A stretch of 64,000 nucleotides of DNA from Dyadobacter sp. CY356 (GTDB lineage: Bacteria; Bacteroidota; Bacteroidia; Cytophagales; Spirosomataceae), in assembly GCF_021440195.1 (NCBI RefSeq), contig NZ_JAJTSZ010000005.1, positions 1 to 64,000 of the forward strand. Direction: 5' to 3'. The notes under the pieces were generated by a model, which saw nothing but the letters and a program-made list of their open reading frames with translations, made no database searches and was not told the origin of the DNA. Of this stretch, positions 16,816 to 26,704 are shown one piece after another. Position numbers and translations under genes: made by a program. How positions within the stretch are numbered: position 1 is the stretch's first letter; each line of letters begins with the position of its first letter.

Positions 16816-17546
16816 ACGTATTACAATGCATCGCCGTAGATGATGAGCCTCTTGCACTGGGTTTGGTTTGTGCTTTTATCAACAAAACACCATTTCTGAA
16901 CCTGGCCGGAAAATATTCCAGTGCTGTGGAAGCTTTGGAAGCTATTCATGAATTATCGGTTGATTTAATATTTCTGGATATTCAAATGCCGGATCTGACC
17001 GGAATTGAGCTGGCCAGGATTATCGAAAAGTCAGGGAATCAAGGACCTAGAATTATCTTCACAACCGCATTTAATCAATTTGCACTGGATGGTTTTCGTG
17101 TTGATGCGCTGGATTATCTGTTGAAACCTTTTAATTATGAAGAATTTCTGAAAGCGGCTACAAAAGGAAAAGCTTATGTAGAACTGTTACAGCGGGCCGC
17201 AAATGGATCTGCCCCGGAAATGAAGGAAGATTATTTATTTCTGAAAGTTGAATATCAGCTTGTAAGAATTGCCTACGATGACATTTTATACGTGGAAGGT
17301 TTAAAAGATTATGTCAAAGTGATTTTGAAATCGGATACCAAACCTGTGCTTTCGCTAACCAGTCTGAAAGCTTTGGAAGAAAAGTTACCAGCGGCAAAAT
17401 TCATGCGGGTGCACCGATCTTTTATTGTAAACCTTGATAAAATCGCCGCCGTTACCCGGAATACGATTCAAATTGGAGCGGTAACCATCCCGGTAAGTGA
17501 TCAGTATAAAGAAAATTTTAGTCAGTTTTTGAGTAAGTGGATGTGA
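16812..17546 (+). CDS. LytR/AlgR-type response regulator
   Basis: The 244-residue protein has a receiver domain (DDEP at 10-13, phosphoacceptor Asp56 in LIFLDIQMPDLTG, Thr in IIFTTAFNQFALDGF, Lys in DYLLKPF near 104-110) and a LytTR DNA-binding domain from about 140 (DYLFLKVEYQLVRIAYDDIL, FMRVHRSFIVNLDKI near 198-212). It is co-translated with the upstream kinase (ATGA overlap). Target promoters are not known; the divergent outer-membrane receptor gene is the nearest candidate. Confidence 0.93.
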   Translation: MNVLQCIAVDDEPLALGLVCAFINKTPFLNLAGKYSSAVEALEAIHELSVDLIFLDIQMPDLTGIELARIIEKSGNQGPRIIFTTAFNQFALDGFRVDALDYLLKPFNYEEFLKAATKGKAYVELLQRAANGSAPEMKEDYLFLKVEYQLVRIAYDDILYVEGLKDYVKVILKSDTKPVLSLTSLKALEEKLPAAKFMRVHRSFIVNLDKIAAVTRNTIQIGAVTIPVSDQYKENFSQFLSKWM

Positions 17547-17556
17547 GGGTTTTAAA

Positions 17557-17979
17557 TTATTTCTTCTTAATACTCGCTAAAAATTCATCCGGAGTCATTA
17601 CTGGTAATCTGGATTCTTTAAATTCTTTTGTGTTTCTTGTGATAATAATATGACAATTTGCTTTCAAGGCACTGAAATATTGAACTGCATCTTCAAAGTC
17701 AGAAAAGTTTGAATTTAATCCTTTTTCAATTATTTCGTCGTCAAGCAGTGCAACTTCGGAAATAATCTTAAATTTCCGAAGCTTATCAAGAACAATATCA
17801 ACATTATCAATCTTAGTTAATAAGTAATTTATTGTTGTATACGATAAACCAGAAGCAACCATTTTTATTTCCCCCTTATCCGCAAGCGAAGTGATTTTCG
17901 CAATTGAATTGTAAAATGGGAGCCTTTCAGATAGCAAATCCATCATCACATTTGTATCAAGGAATAATTTAGCTTTCAC
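17557..17979 (-). CDS. PIN-domain toxin (VapC-like)
   Basis: The 140-residue protein starts MKAKLFLDTNVMMDLLSERLP, with the first PIN-domain Asp at residue 8, a Glu/Asp-rich middle (LLDDEIIEKGLNSNFSDFED, about 78-97) and IITRNTKEFKESRLPVMTP (about 112-130), giving the acidic metal site of PIN ribonucleases. The start overlaps the upstream antitoxin stop by 4 bases. The preference of the toxin for a particular RNA is unknown. Confidence 0.87.
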   Translation of the reverse strand: MKAKLFLDTNVMMDLLSERLPFYNSIAKITSLADKGEIKMVASGLSYTTINYLLTKIDNVDIVLDKLRKFKIISEVALLDDEIIEKGLNSNFSDFEDAVQYFSALKANCHIIITRNTKEFKESRLPVMTPDEFLASIKKK

Positions 17980-18233
17980 TTATATTTCTCTTCCAAATGA
18001 GAACGATACTCCTTTTTGTCATCAAAATCAGGTGGCAATTTTGATCCTGACGACATGCTTTTTACAAAAGGGGTGATTTCAATTTCTTCAATATTTTCTG
18101 TTTCGCCTATTCCAGTTAATGATTGTAAATAGGATTCTATAATTGCAGATAAACTTCGTTTATGAGAACTAGCGTATTCCTTTGCTTTCTCAATAACATT
18201 TTTATTCAGCTTTAAAGTTAATTTCGTGTCCAT
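17976..18233 (-). CDS. DUF6364-type ribbon-helix-helix antitoxin
   Basis: The 85-residue protein starts MDTKLTLKLNKNVIEKAKEY, the typical beginning of DUF6364 antitoxins: a beta strand with alternating residues, then helices KAKEYASSHKRSLSAIIESY. The acidic C-terminal half (ENIEEIEITPFVKSM, DFDDKKEYRSHLEEK) would bind the PIN toxin. It is the first gene of a two-gene unit. A -7 box TATATTTG lies on the minus strand at 18254-18261. Confidence 0.82.
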   Translation of the reverse strand: MDTKLTLKLNKNVIEKAKEYASSHKRSLSAIIESYLQSLTGIGETENIEEIEITPFVKSMSSGSKLPPDFDDKKEYRSHLEEKYK

Positions 18234-18253
18234 AAAACATAAAATTGTACGTG

Positions 18254-18261
18254 CAAATATA
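18254..18261 (-). promoter_or_regulatory. -7 promoter box of the PIN toxin-antitoxin unit
   Basis: TATATTTG on the minus strand is an exact TAnnTTTG match 21 bases before the antitoxin start. No TTG at the usual distance was found, so the upstream element is unresolved. Confidence 0.5.
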
Positions 18262-18273
18262 ATAAATTGATAC

Positions 18274-18318
18274 GTAAAAAACAGTCAGATCTGAGCATTC
18301 ATACTCAATACCTGACTG
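18274..18318 (-). terminator. Terminator of uvrA
   Basis: CAGTCAG (18282-18288) and CTGACTG (18312-18318) form a 7-bp stem with a 23-base loop; on the minus strand it is followed by a T tract (18274-18281). It lies 47 bases past the uvrA stop. Confidence 0.65.
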
Positions 18319-18324
18319 CTTTAT

Positions 18325-18364
18325 CAATAGCTAAATCCTAGCTGCTAATAGCTAACGCCTAAAC
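18325..18364. repeat. Intergenic word repeat ('tagctaa' type)
   Basis: The 40 bases directly after the uvrA stop are made of repeated words (atagctaa, cctagctgc, aatagctaac). They share these words with the stretch before hemC (11333-11376). Confidence 0.5.
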
Positions 18365-21220
18365 CTATCCCTTCAATTCTTCTTTCAGGAAAAACCCTGT
18401 ATAACTTCCTTTTACCTTCGAAACCTTTTCCGGCGTTCCTTCGGCAACTATTTTTCCACCCAATGCGCCACCTTCCGGACCAAGGTCTATTACATAATCC
18501 GAAACTTTGACAACATCCAGATTATGTTCAATGATCAAAACCGTATTTCCCTTTTCAACCAACTTATCCAGAACGACCAGAAGATGTTTTATATCCTGGA
18601 AATGCAAACCGGTAGTTGGTTCATCCAAAATGTAAAGCGTTTTACCGGTATCTCGTTTTGACAATTCCTCCGATAGTTTCACACGTTGTGCTTCACCGCC
18701 GGAAAGCGTCGTAGCGTGCTGACCAAGCGTAATATATCCTAAACCTACATCAAAAAGTGTTTGTACTTTTCTCAAAATCCTCGGTTGGTTTTCAAAAAAA
18801 TCCAGAGCCGTTTCCACCGTCATATCCAGAATATCCGCTACTGATTTTCCTTTAAACCGAACTTCCAGCGTTTCACGGTTAAAACGTTTTCCTTTGCAGG
18901 TCTCGCAGTTCACATGGACGTCAGGAAGAAAATCCATTTCAATTCGCTTCATTCCAGCACCTTCACAATCCTCACATCTTCCACCTTTAACATTGAAAGA
19001 AAAACGTCCGGGTTTGTACCCACGGATTTTTGCTTCCGGCAATTCTGCAAAAAGCGTACGGATATCGGTGAAAAGATTTGTATAGGTGGCAGGATTCGAG
19101 CGTGGTGTACGTCCTATCGGCGACTGGTCCACTTCTATGACTTTATCAATATGCTCTAAACCTTCAATTGATTTATAAGCAAGCGGTTCTCTTCTCGACT
19201 TATAAAAATAATGGTTTAATAACGGAAACAGTGTTTCATGAATCAATGACGACTTCCCACTTCCACTTACACCGGTTACCGAAATCATCGTTCCCAGAGG
19301 AAATGCCATCGTCACATTTTTCAGATTATGACCGGTACATCCTCTAAGCGAAAGATAATTACCATTCCCTTTTCTGCGAACTTTCGGGATTTCAATTTTT
19401 TGTCTCCCACTTAAATAATCTGCCGTTGAAGACCCATTTTTCAGAAATTCCTCAGGCGTTCCTGCACCTACCACATTTCCCCCATGACGGCCAGCGCCAG
19501 GGCCAATATCTACAATGTAGTCGGAAGCAAGCATCATATCCTTATCATGCTCCACAACCAGAACCGTATTGCCAAGATCACGCAGACTTTTCAAAGAATT
19601 GATTAGTCTGACATTATCCCGCTGATGAAGCCCGATACTTGGTTCATCCATAATATATAAAACACCTGTAAGTTGGGTACCGATTTGTGTCGCCAACCGG
19701 ATCCTTTGCGCTTCACCACCTGAAAGTGTACGAAGTGCCCGGTTTAAAGTCAGGTAATCCAGACCTACGTCCAGTAAGAATCCAACCCTTTTTCTGATTT
19801 CCTTCAATACCTCGTGACCGATAACCCGTTGCCTTTCTTCCAACCGGTCTTCCAGACCTTCCAGCCAGTTCGACAAATCACGCACATCACGGTTTGACAA
19901 ATCGGCTATATCTTTTCCGTCAATTTTAAAATGTAAGGATTCTTTTCTCAAACGTTTTCCATTACATTCCGGACAGGTATTGATTGTCATAAAATCCTTC
20001 AGCCAATCCTGAATCTTATCATTTCCACTTTCCTGCTGACGTTTCAGGAAATTGATTATTCCATCAAATTTGGTATCCCATTCAGTTCCGGGATATTTTT
20101 TGGAAGCTACTGCCACAGGTTCCTCACTTCCGTAAAGGACAACTTTGATCGCTTCCTCAGGGAATTTTTCAAGCGGTGTGGTTAGATTAACTTTGAAAGG
20201 TTTCAATAAAACTTCCAGTTGTTTGAAAATCCATGCATCACGATATTCTCCCATCGGCGCGATTCCAGCTTTGCTAATGGATAATTTGCGGTCCGGCATG
20301 ATCGAATCTTCTGTAATTTCTTCAACCAAACCTAATCCCTGGCAAGTCGGGCACCAGCCATAAGGCGAGTTGAACGAGAAATTATTTGGAGAAGGATCAT
20401 CGTAACTGATCCCGGATTCCGGATCCATCAGGTTTTGAGAGAAATAGTAAGTTTCTCCTTTTTCATCCAAAACCATCAGAGCACCTTTTCCCTGTTTGAT
20501 AGCCGTGGCAACAGACTGGCTCAAACGAAAACGCGACTGGGGATCTTCCGATTCCGTTTTTGGAATAACACGGTCCACAACAATTTCAATATCATGAACT
20601 TTATAACGGTCCAGCTGCATTTTTGGAACAATATCCTGAACCTCTCCATCCACACGCACTTTGGTATAACCCAACCTTGCAATCTGAACGAACAACTCGC
20701 GGTAATGTCCCTTTCTTCCTTTAACTGCGGGTGCAAGAAGAATCGTTTTTTGTCCCAGAAACTGAGTCATCAATTGGTTCACAATCTGGTCCTGCGACTG
20801 CTTCACCATTCTTCTTCCCGTAACGTATGAATATGCCTCACCTGCCCTTGCGTATAGTAACCTCAGGAAGTCATAAATTTCAGTAACTGTTCCAACTGTG
20901 GAACGGGGATTTCGGGAAGTTGTTTTTTGTTCGATACTGATTACCGGAGACAAACCACTGATCTTATCAACATCCGGCCGCTCCATTTCTCCTATAAATC
21001 CACGGGCATAGGCAGAAAAGCTTTCCATGTAACGCCTTTGTCCTTCTGCATATATGGTATCAAATGCCAGCGACGATTTTCCACTACCACTGATTCCTGT
21101 TACCACGACCAGTTTATTGCGGGGAATGCTAACATCAATATTCTTCAGATTATGCTCACGGGCACCCTGTACTTCTATCAGGTCCTGTTCCGCAAGTTCA
21201 ATTCCATTCAAATGTTTCAA
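18365..21220 (-). CDS. uvrA: Excinuclease ABC subunit A
   Basis: The 951-residue protein is the damage-sensing ATPase of nucleotide excision repair, working with UvrB. It has two ABC modules: Walker A GISGSGKSSLAFDT (about 44-57) and GVSGSGKSSLIHET (about 655-668), signatures RTLSGGEAQRIRLATQ and TTLSGGEAQRVKLSEE, and Walker B MDEPSIGLHQRDN and LDEPTTGLHFQDI. Zinc modules are seen at CPTCQGLG, CPECNGKR and CEDCEGAG/CETCKGKR. Length is normal. The gene appears monocistronic and ends in a terminator. Confidence 0.97.
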   Translation of the reverse strand: MKHLNGIELAEQDLIEVQGAREHNLKNIDVSIPRNKLVVVTGISGSGKSSLAFDTIYAEGQRRYMESFSAYARGFIGEMERPDVDKISGLSPVISIEQKTTSRNPRSTVGTVTEIYDFLRLLYARAGEAYSYVTGRRMVKQSQDQIVNQLMTQFLGQKTILLAPAVKGRKGHYRELFVQIARLGYTKVRVDGEVQDIVPKMQLDRYKVHDIEIVVDRVIPKTESEDPQSRFRLSQSVATAIKQGKGALMVLDEKGETYYFSQNLMDPESGISYDDPSPNNFSFNSPYGWCPTCQGLGLVEEITEDSIMPDRKLSISKAGIAPMGEYRDAWIFKQLEVLLKPFKVNLTTPLEKFPEEAIKVVLYGSEEPVAVASKKYPGTEWDTKFDGIINFLKRQQESGNDKIQDWLKDFMTINTCPECNGKRLRKESLHFKIDGKDIADLSNRDVRDLSNWLEGLEDRLEERQRVIGHEVLKEIRKRVGFLLDVGLDYLTLNRALRTLSGGEAQRIRLATQIGTQLTGVLYIMDEPSIGLHQRDNVRLINSLKSLRDLGNTVLVVEHDKDMMLASDYIVDIGPGAGRHGGNVVGAGTPEEFLKNGSSTADYLSGRQKIEIPKVRRKGNGNYLSLRGCTGHNLKNVTMAFPLGTMISVTGVSGSGKSSLIHETLFPLLNHYFYKSRREPLAYKSIEGLEHIDKVIEVDQSPIGRTPRSNPATYTNLFTDIRTLFAELPEAKIRGYKPGRFSFNVKGGRCEDCEGAGMKRIEMDFLPDVHVNCETCKGKRFNRETLEVRFKGKSVADILDMTVETALDFFENQPRILRKVQTLFDVGLGYITLGQHATTLSGGEAQRVKLSEELSKRDTGKTLYILDEPTTGLHFQDIKHLLVVLDKLVEKGNTVLIIEHNLDVVKVSDYVIDLGPEGGALGGKIVAEGTPEKVSKVKGSYTGFFLKEELKG

Positions 21221-21538
21221 AATGATGCTGTTGATTTATAACCGTGTAATGCTCTCAGTAGATAACCACAAAAGTACATGTTGAGTTGCAAAATTTCACC
21301 TGAATGTTCACTGACTTTAACAAATTTCGAATTGTGCGAAATGCAGATTACGTATAGCCCGCAAACGTTTGCGCATTGCATATAACGCAGAAATGTAAAA
21401 TTTGTAACCATTTATATATTAATATTATTTATAAAAATAATACCCTATTTATATATGTATTTTGCGAATAATCTGTACTTTTAATATTATCTTGACAATA
21501 AGTAATACTTTTTTAACATCTAACAAAATCCCCCATTT
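21221..21538. other. Divergent upstream region of uvrA and susC
   Basis: About 320 AT-rich bases without a gene. A GTATTTTG (21457-21464) is one base from the TAnnTTTG consensus and could serve susC; no clear TTG was found at the expected distance. No obvious palindromic operator. Confidence 0.35.
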
Positions 21539-24500
21539 ATGAAACAAAATTTACGATTCTTATTTCTTGGTGTGACCCTGTTGCTTCTGGCAATTTTTGG
21601 CAGCAGCAATACCTATGCCCAGGACAAACGCGTCACAGGCAAAGTCGTTTCCTCCACAGACAACATTGGCTTACCCGGCGTTAACGTAACTGTAAAAGGA
21701 ACCACCACCGGTACCGTTACAGACACTGATGGAAAATATGCGATTGATGTTAAAGGGGCCGGTGCCACACTGGTATATTCTTCGATCGGTTTTGGCAAGC
21801 AGGAAATTGCAGTTGGTACTAAATCTGTAATTGATGTCAGCCTGGTGGATGACATTAAAAACCTGAGTGAAGTGGTTGTGACGGGTTACGGATCTCAATC
21901 TAAAAAGGAAATTACCGGAGCGGTAGCTACTCTGGATGCCAAACAATTGTTAAGTACACCGTCTACCAACCTTGGCCAGGCACTACAAGGAAAAGTGCCG
22001 GGTGTGGTTATTGGTAATGAAAACAGCCCTGGTGGTGGTGTTTCTGTACGTATCCGTGGTTTTGGAACAATCAATGACAACTCACCCCTATATGTTGTTG
22101 ACGGAGTTCCTACCAAAGGTGTTGGAGCAAACGGTGTGTCCAATACTTTGAATACACTGAACCTTAATGATATTGAATCCATGCAGATTTTGAAAGATGC
22201 ATCTGCGGCTTCTATCTACGGTTCACGTGCGGGAAATGGTGTTGTGATCATTACAACAAAAAGAGGAAAAGTTGGGAAACCGGTTTTTACTTATGACACT
22301 TACTACGGAACGCAGCGCCCGGGAAAACTTCTGAGCATGCTGAATACGCAGCAATATGCCGATTTGACCTGGGAAGCGAGAACAAATACAATTAATCAGG
22401 CCAAGATGGTTGACGGTGCATTTCCTTCCGGAACTGCTTTAACTTATCCTACGCACGCGCAGTTTGGTAAAGGAGCTACACCCCAAATCCCGGATTACAT
22501 TTTTCCGTCCGGAACTTACGAAGGTGATCCAAAAGTGGCCAAAAATCCGGATGGAACTTATGTTAATTACAGTACTGACGTGAACTCAGCCGATTTTAAC
22601 AAAACAAAATGGCTGATCACAAAAGCAAATAAAGAAGGCACTAACTGGTTAAAAGAAATTTACCAGCCTGCACCCATCCAGAACCACCAGATTGGTGTTT
22701 CAGGCGGAACAGAAAGTGGTCGTTATGCGATGTCGCTGAATTATTTCAACCAGCAGGGTATCATGATCAATACGAGTTTCAAACGCTACACTTTACGTTC
22801 AAACACTGAATTTAATATTAACAAACGTATCCGCGTTGGTCAGAATTTCCAGGTTGGTTATGCACAAAGAGTTGGTCAGCCAAACGGAAACAGTAATGAA
22901 AGTAACCCGACAACATTTGCTTATCGTGTACCACCTATCGTTCCTGTTTATGACGTTGCCGGAAATTTTGCAGGAACACGCGGTACTGACGTTGATAACT
23001 CCGTAAACCCGGTTTCGCTCCTTGTAAGAAATAAGGATAATAATCAAAATGAAGTCCGTCTTTTTGGTAATGCTTATGCAGAGGTTGATATCCTGAAAAA
23101 CCTGACCGCAAAAACGAGTTTTGGTATTGATTACAACTTGTATAATTATCGCAACTACACGCCAAGAGATATTGAATCGGCCGAAGCGAGAAGTACACAA
23201 AGCCTGACGACGACCAATAACTACGAATGGACATGGACGTGGTACAATACATTGACATACAACATTGTTCTAAATAACATCCATAAATTCAATATCATCG
23301 CCGGTACTGAATCCATCAAAAATTACTACGAGAACTTTGATGCCACACGTACCAACTTCCTTGTTGATGCCTTGGACAACCGTTATCTGAGCGCAGGAAC
23401 AGGTGTTCAGACTAACAATGGTGGTGCGGCTAACTGGCGGCTTGCCTCTGAATTTGCACGTGCAAGTTATGGTTTGAAAAGCCGCTACTTATTTGATGCA
23501 ACGATCCGTCGCGACCGTTCTTCCAGATTTGCGGCTGCTAACCGTGTGGCCTATTTCCCTGCTCTAAGTGGAGGATGGGTATTGTCCGAAGAAAGTTTTG
23601 CAAAATCAACGGCATCCTGGTTGTCTTATGCCAAACTTCGCGTGGGATGGGGACAGACAGGTAACCAGGAAATCGGAAATTACAATTCATTTACACAATA
23701 TGCTACAAACCCAGCTTTATCATTCTATGACCTGAACGGAGCAAAAACTTCCGCAATTCCGGGATATGAACTGGTACAGTTTGGTAATGTGAAAGCAAAA
23801 TGGGAAACTACAACCTCTACCAACTTAGGTTTGGATGCAGCCTTTTTCAAAGGGAAATTTGACCTGGCATTAGACTGGTATACACGTACAACATCCGACA
23901 TGTTGTTTCCTGTATCGCCTCCTTTAACCGCTGGTGTGGCTACTGCACCTTTCCAAAACATTGGTTCTATGAGAAACCGCGGTGTGGATCTTGGTATCAA
24001 TTATAACGGAGCTGCACTTGGCGGAGATCTTACTTACACGATTGGTGCCAATGTAAGTACATATCGTAACCTTGTAACCAAAACAAATGGTGATCCAAAT
24101 ACGCAGTATTTTGGTATCAACGATGAACGTATCCAGAACTTTGTTGTAACACAGCAAAACCATCCGATCTCATCTTTCTTCGGCTACAAACATGATGGTA
24201 TTTTCCAAACCGATGCCGAAGCAAAAGAAGCTCCTAAAAACAATTTGGGAGCTAATGAAAACAGAGCGGGTCGTTTCAAATTTGTAGATGTAAACGGTGA
24301 TGGTGTAATTGATACAAAAGATTTGAGCATCATTGGAAATCCGCACCCGAAATTCACTTACGGTCTTAACATTAACGTGAATTACAAAAACTTCGGGCTT
24401 GCTTTGTTCGGGGCGGGCGTGCAGGGTAACGAGATCTTCAACTACGTAAAATACTGGACCGATTTCCCTACTTTCTTCGGTAACAAAAGTACACGTATGC

Positions 24501-24856
24501 TGAACGAATCATGGAGACCTGGCAAAACAGACGCGATCCTTCCTCAGCTGAATTCAAGCGATCAGGTGAGTATTCTTCCTTCTGATTATTATTTGGAAAA
24601 AGGTTCTTATTTCCGTTTTAAAAATATTCAGCTGACTTATTCTTTACCAAAGAATATTTCTACAAAACTGGGACTTGGACCTTGCCGCATATATGTTCAG
24701 GGCCAGAACCTGATCACGATCACGAAATATTCAGGAATGGATCCGGAGATTAACCTTCGTAACTACGGTGCAGGAAACGACAGACAGATTGGTGTTGACG
24801 GAGGATCATATCCTGCTTCAAAACAGTATATCGTTGGACTTAACGTAAGTTTCTAA
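21539..24856 (+). CDS. SusC/RagA-type TonB-dependent outer membrane transporter (locus 1)
   Basis: The 1105-residue transporter imports oligosaccharides or similar ligands with its SusD partner. It has a signal peptide (ending NTYAQ, about 28), a carboxypeptidase-like beta-sandwich (RVTGKVVSSTDNIGLPGVNV, about 31-110), the SusC motif LSEVVVTGYGSQSKKEITGA, a plug with VRIRGFGTINDNSPLYVVDG and DASAASIYGSRAGNGVVIIT, then a beta-barrel to the terminal IVGLNVSF. There is no STN domain, so unlike the second SusC it is not expected to signal to an anti-sigma factor. The SusD gene follows after 36 bases. No glycosidase is adjacent, so the ligand is open. Confidence 0.94.
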   Translation: MKQNLRFLFLGVTLLLLAIFGSSNTYAQDKRVTGKVVSSTDNIGLPGVNVTVKGTTTGTVTDTDGKYAIDVKGAGATLVYSSIGFGKQEIAVGTKSVIDVSLVDDIKNLSEVVVTGYGSQSKKEITGAVATLDAKQLLSTPSTNLGQALQGKVPGVVIGNENSPGGGVSVRIRGFGTINDNSPLYVVDGVPTKGVGANGVSNTLNTLNLNDIESMQILKDASAASIYGSRAGNGVVIITTKRGKVGKPVFTYDTYYGTQRPGKLLSMLNTQQYADLTWEARTNTINQAKMVDGAFPSGTALTYPTHAQFGKGATPQIPDYIFPSGTYEGDPKVAKNPDGTYVNYSTDVNSADFNKTKWLITKANKEGTNWLKEIYQPAPIQNHQIGVSGGTESGRYAMSLNYFNQQGIMINTSFKRYTLRSNTEFNINKRIRVGQNFQVGYAQRVGQPNGNSNESNPTTFAYRVPPIVPVYDVAGNFAGTRGTDVDNSVNPVSLLVRNKDNNQNEVRLFGNAYAEVDILKNLTAKTSFGIDYNLYNYRNYTPRDIESAEARSTQSLTTTNNYEWTWTWYNTLTYNIVLNNIHKFNIIAGTESIKNYYENFDATRTNFLVDALDNRYLSAGTGVQTNNGGAANWRLASEFARASYGLKSRYLFDATIRRDRSSRFAAANRVAYFPALSGGWVLSEESFAKSTASWLSYAKLRVGWGQTGNQEIGNYNSFTQYATNPALSFYDLNGAKTSAIPGYELVQFGNVKAKWETTTSTNLGLDAAFFKGKFDLALDWYTRTTSDMLFPVSPPLTAGVATAPFQNIGSMRNRGVDLGINYNGAALGGDLTYTIGANVSTYRNLVTKTNGDPNTQYFGINDERIQNFVVTQQNHPISSFFGYKHDGIFQTDAEAKEAPKNNLGANENRAGRFKFVDVNGDGVIDTKDLSIIGNPHPKFTYGLNINVNYKNFGLALFGAGVQGNEIFNYVKYWTDFPTFFGNKSTRMLNESWRPGKTDAILPQLNSSDQVSILPSDYYLEKGSYFRFKNIQLTYSLPKNISTKLGLGPCRIYVQGQNLITITKYSGMDPEINLRNYGAGNDRQIGVDGGSYPASKQYIVGLNVSF

Positions 24857-24892
24857 TCACCTGACCTGGCAAAACTTTAATTATATAAAGCA

Positions 24893-26611
24893 ATGAAAAA
24901 AATTACCATACTATTCTCGGCCGTTATTCTGGGAATTCTGAGTTCATGTTCAGATAAGTTTCTGGATGTTAATCCAAAAGCGGCCCTAAGCTCGACAACA
25001 CTTCAAAACAAAGTTGGTGTAAACGCCCTGCTTGTAGGTGCATATGCGCTGCTTGACGGATGGGCAACAGCCGAAGGTGCTTACCGGTCTTATAACGTGG
25101 GGGCCGACAACTGGGTATACGGCAGCGTTGCCTCAGATGATGCACATAAGGGTACCAACGCGGGTGACCAGCCACCAATTTCATTAATTGAAACAGGAAA
25201 TATTGCGTCGGATAATATCTATTTCCGTGGAAAATGGAGAGGTATGTATGATGGTATCGCGCGTACAAACGACGTACTGCAAAATCTGGCAAAAGCAACC
25301 GACTTCACTGACGCCGAACGTGCTCAGGTAACTGCCGAAGCCCGTTTTCTTCGTGGAAACTACCATTTCGAATTGAAGAAAATGTACAATATGGTGCCTT
25401 ACATCGACGAAAAAACGTATGACCCGAACAATCTGGAAAGTACTAAATTGCCGAATAGCACGGATATCTATCCAAACATTGAAGCTGATTTAAAAGCGGC
25501 ATATGACGTTTTGCCAACTTCACAATCGCAACCAGGCCGTCCTACTAAATGGGCAGCGGGAGCATTACTTGCAAAAGTTTACTTGTTTCAGAAAAAATAT
25601 GCTGAAGCAAAAACGATTCTTGAAGCGATTGTTGCAAGTGGAAAATACAGTCTGATGGCCAAATATCATGACAATTTTCAGGCAAGCACTAACAACAATG
25701 CAGAATCTATTTTTGAGGTTGAATATTCAGTGAATGATGGTGCAGCTGGTGGAGAAAACGGTAATATAGGATCTACTTTAAATTATCCATACGGTGGTGG
25801 TGCCTTTACTACCTGCTGCGGATTTTTCCAGCCTTCGAATAATCTTGTGAATGCTTTTAAAACGGATGCAAACGGTTTGCCATTGTTGGATACTTATGAT
25901 GATTTAGATATCCCAAATGACCAGGGCATTGAGTCCACAGCTCCGTTTACTCCTTATGCAGGACCGCTAGATCCTCGTTTGGACTGGACAGTTGGCCGTC
26001 GTGGAATTCCATATCTTGACTGGGGCGTTCATCCTGGAAAGGCCTATATCAGAGATCAGACTTACGGAGGCCCGTATTCTCCAAAAAAACACGTTTCACA
26101 TAAATCTGACCCATCTTTCGCATCAAATAACCGTCTGAATGCCAACAATTTCCGCATGATCCGTTATGCGCAGGTTTTGTTATGGCTGGCTGAAATTGAA
26201 ACGGAAATTGGTAGTCTTGACAAAGCGAGAGCTTATGTAAACCAGATTCGTGCAAGGGCGGCAAGACCGGAAGGTTTTGTTAAAAATGCAGATGGCACAC
26301 CAGCTGCTAATTATGTGATCAAAGAATATACATCTGCATGGCCGGATCAGGCATATGCCCGTAAAGCTGTCAGATTTGAAGAACGTCTTGAACTTGGCAT
26401 GGAAGGTAACAGACGTTATGATCTTGTACGCTGGGGAATTGCGGCTGAAACTATGAATGCATATTATTTAATGGAAGGTACAAAACGCGCTTACCTTAAA
26501 GGAGCTCAGTTTGTAAAAGGAAAACATGAATATTTCCCAATTCCAATTCAGGAAATCTTAAACAGCCAGGTGGGCGGAAAACCTACTTTGACACAAAACA
26601 GCGGATATTAG
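24893..26611 (+). CDS. SusD/RagB-type nutrient-binding lipoprotein (locus 1)
   Basis: The 572-residue protein is the surface lid of the upstream SusC channel. Lipoprotein signal MKKITILFSAVILGILSSC with Cys19 followed by SDKF; then TPR-like SusD helices (ARFLRGNYHFELKKMYNMVP near 150-169, GALLAKVYLFQKKYAEAKTIL) and the C-terminal family segment RKAVRFEERLELGMEGNRRYDLVRWG, here at about 485-510, ending YFPIPIQEILNS. It is co-transcribed with susC and ends the unit with a terminator. Confidence 0.94.
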   Translation: MKKITILFSAVILGILSSCSDKFLDVNPKAALSSTTLQNKVGVNALLVGAYALLDGWATAEGAYRSYNVGADNWVYGSVASDDAHKGTNAGDQPPISLIETGNIASDNIYFRGKWRGMYDGIARTNDVLQNLAKATDFTDAERAQVTAEARFLRGNYHFELKKMYNMVPYIDEKTYDPNNLESTKLPNSTDIYPNIEADLKAAYDVLPTSQSQPGRPTKWAAGALLAKVYLFQKKYAEAKTILEAIVASGKYSLMAKYHDNFQASTNNNAESIFEVEYSVNDGAAGGENGNIGSTLNYPYGGGAFTTCCGFFQPSNNLVNAFKTDANGLPLLDTYDDLDIPNDQGIESTAPFTPYAGPLDPRLDWTVGRRGIPYLDWGVHPGKAYIRDQTYGGPYSPKKHVSHKSDPSFASNNRLNANNFRMIRYAQVLLWLAEIETEIGSLDKARAYVNQIRARAARPEGFVKNADGTPAANYVIKEYTSAWPDQAYARKAVRFEERLELGMEGNRRYDLVRWGIAAETMNAYYLMEGTKRAYLKGAQFVKGKHEYFPIPIQEILNSQVGGKPTLTQNSGY

Positions 26612-26634
26612 AACATCAGGTTGAATTTAACAAT

Positions 26635-26666
26635 AAAAGAGCCGATTCATTTGAGTCGGCTTTTTA
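26635..26666 (+). terminator. Terminator of the first SusC/SusD operon
   Basis: AGCCGA (26640-26645) pairs with TCGGCT (26656-26661), extended by A/T pairs on the outside, and a T run follows. It lies 24 bases past the SusD stop. Confidence 0.75.
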
Positions 26667-26670
26667 TTAT

Positions 26671-26678
26671 TATTTTTG
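26671..26678 (+). promoter_or_regulatory. -7 box before the HigA-like fragment gene
   Basis: TATTTTTG matches TAnnTTTG exactly; a TTG at 26651-26653 lies 17 bases upstream, slightly short of the usual spacing, and falls inside the terminator of susD. The small gene starts 27 bases downstream. Confidence 0.5.
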
Positions 26679-26704
26679 TATCGAAAACTTAAAATTAGCC
26701 CGAT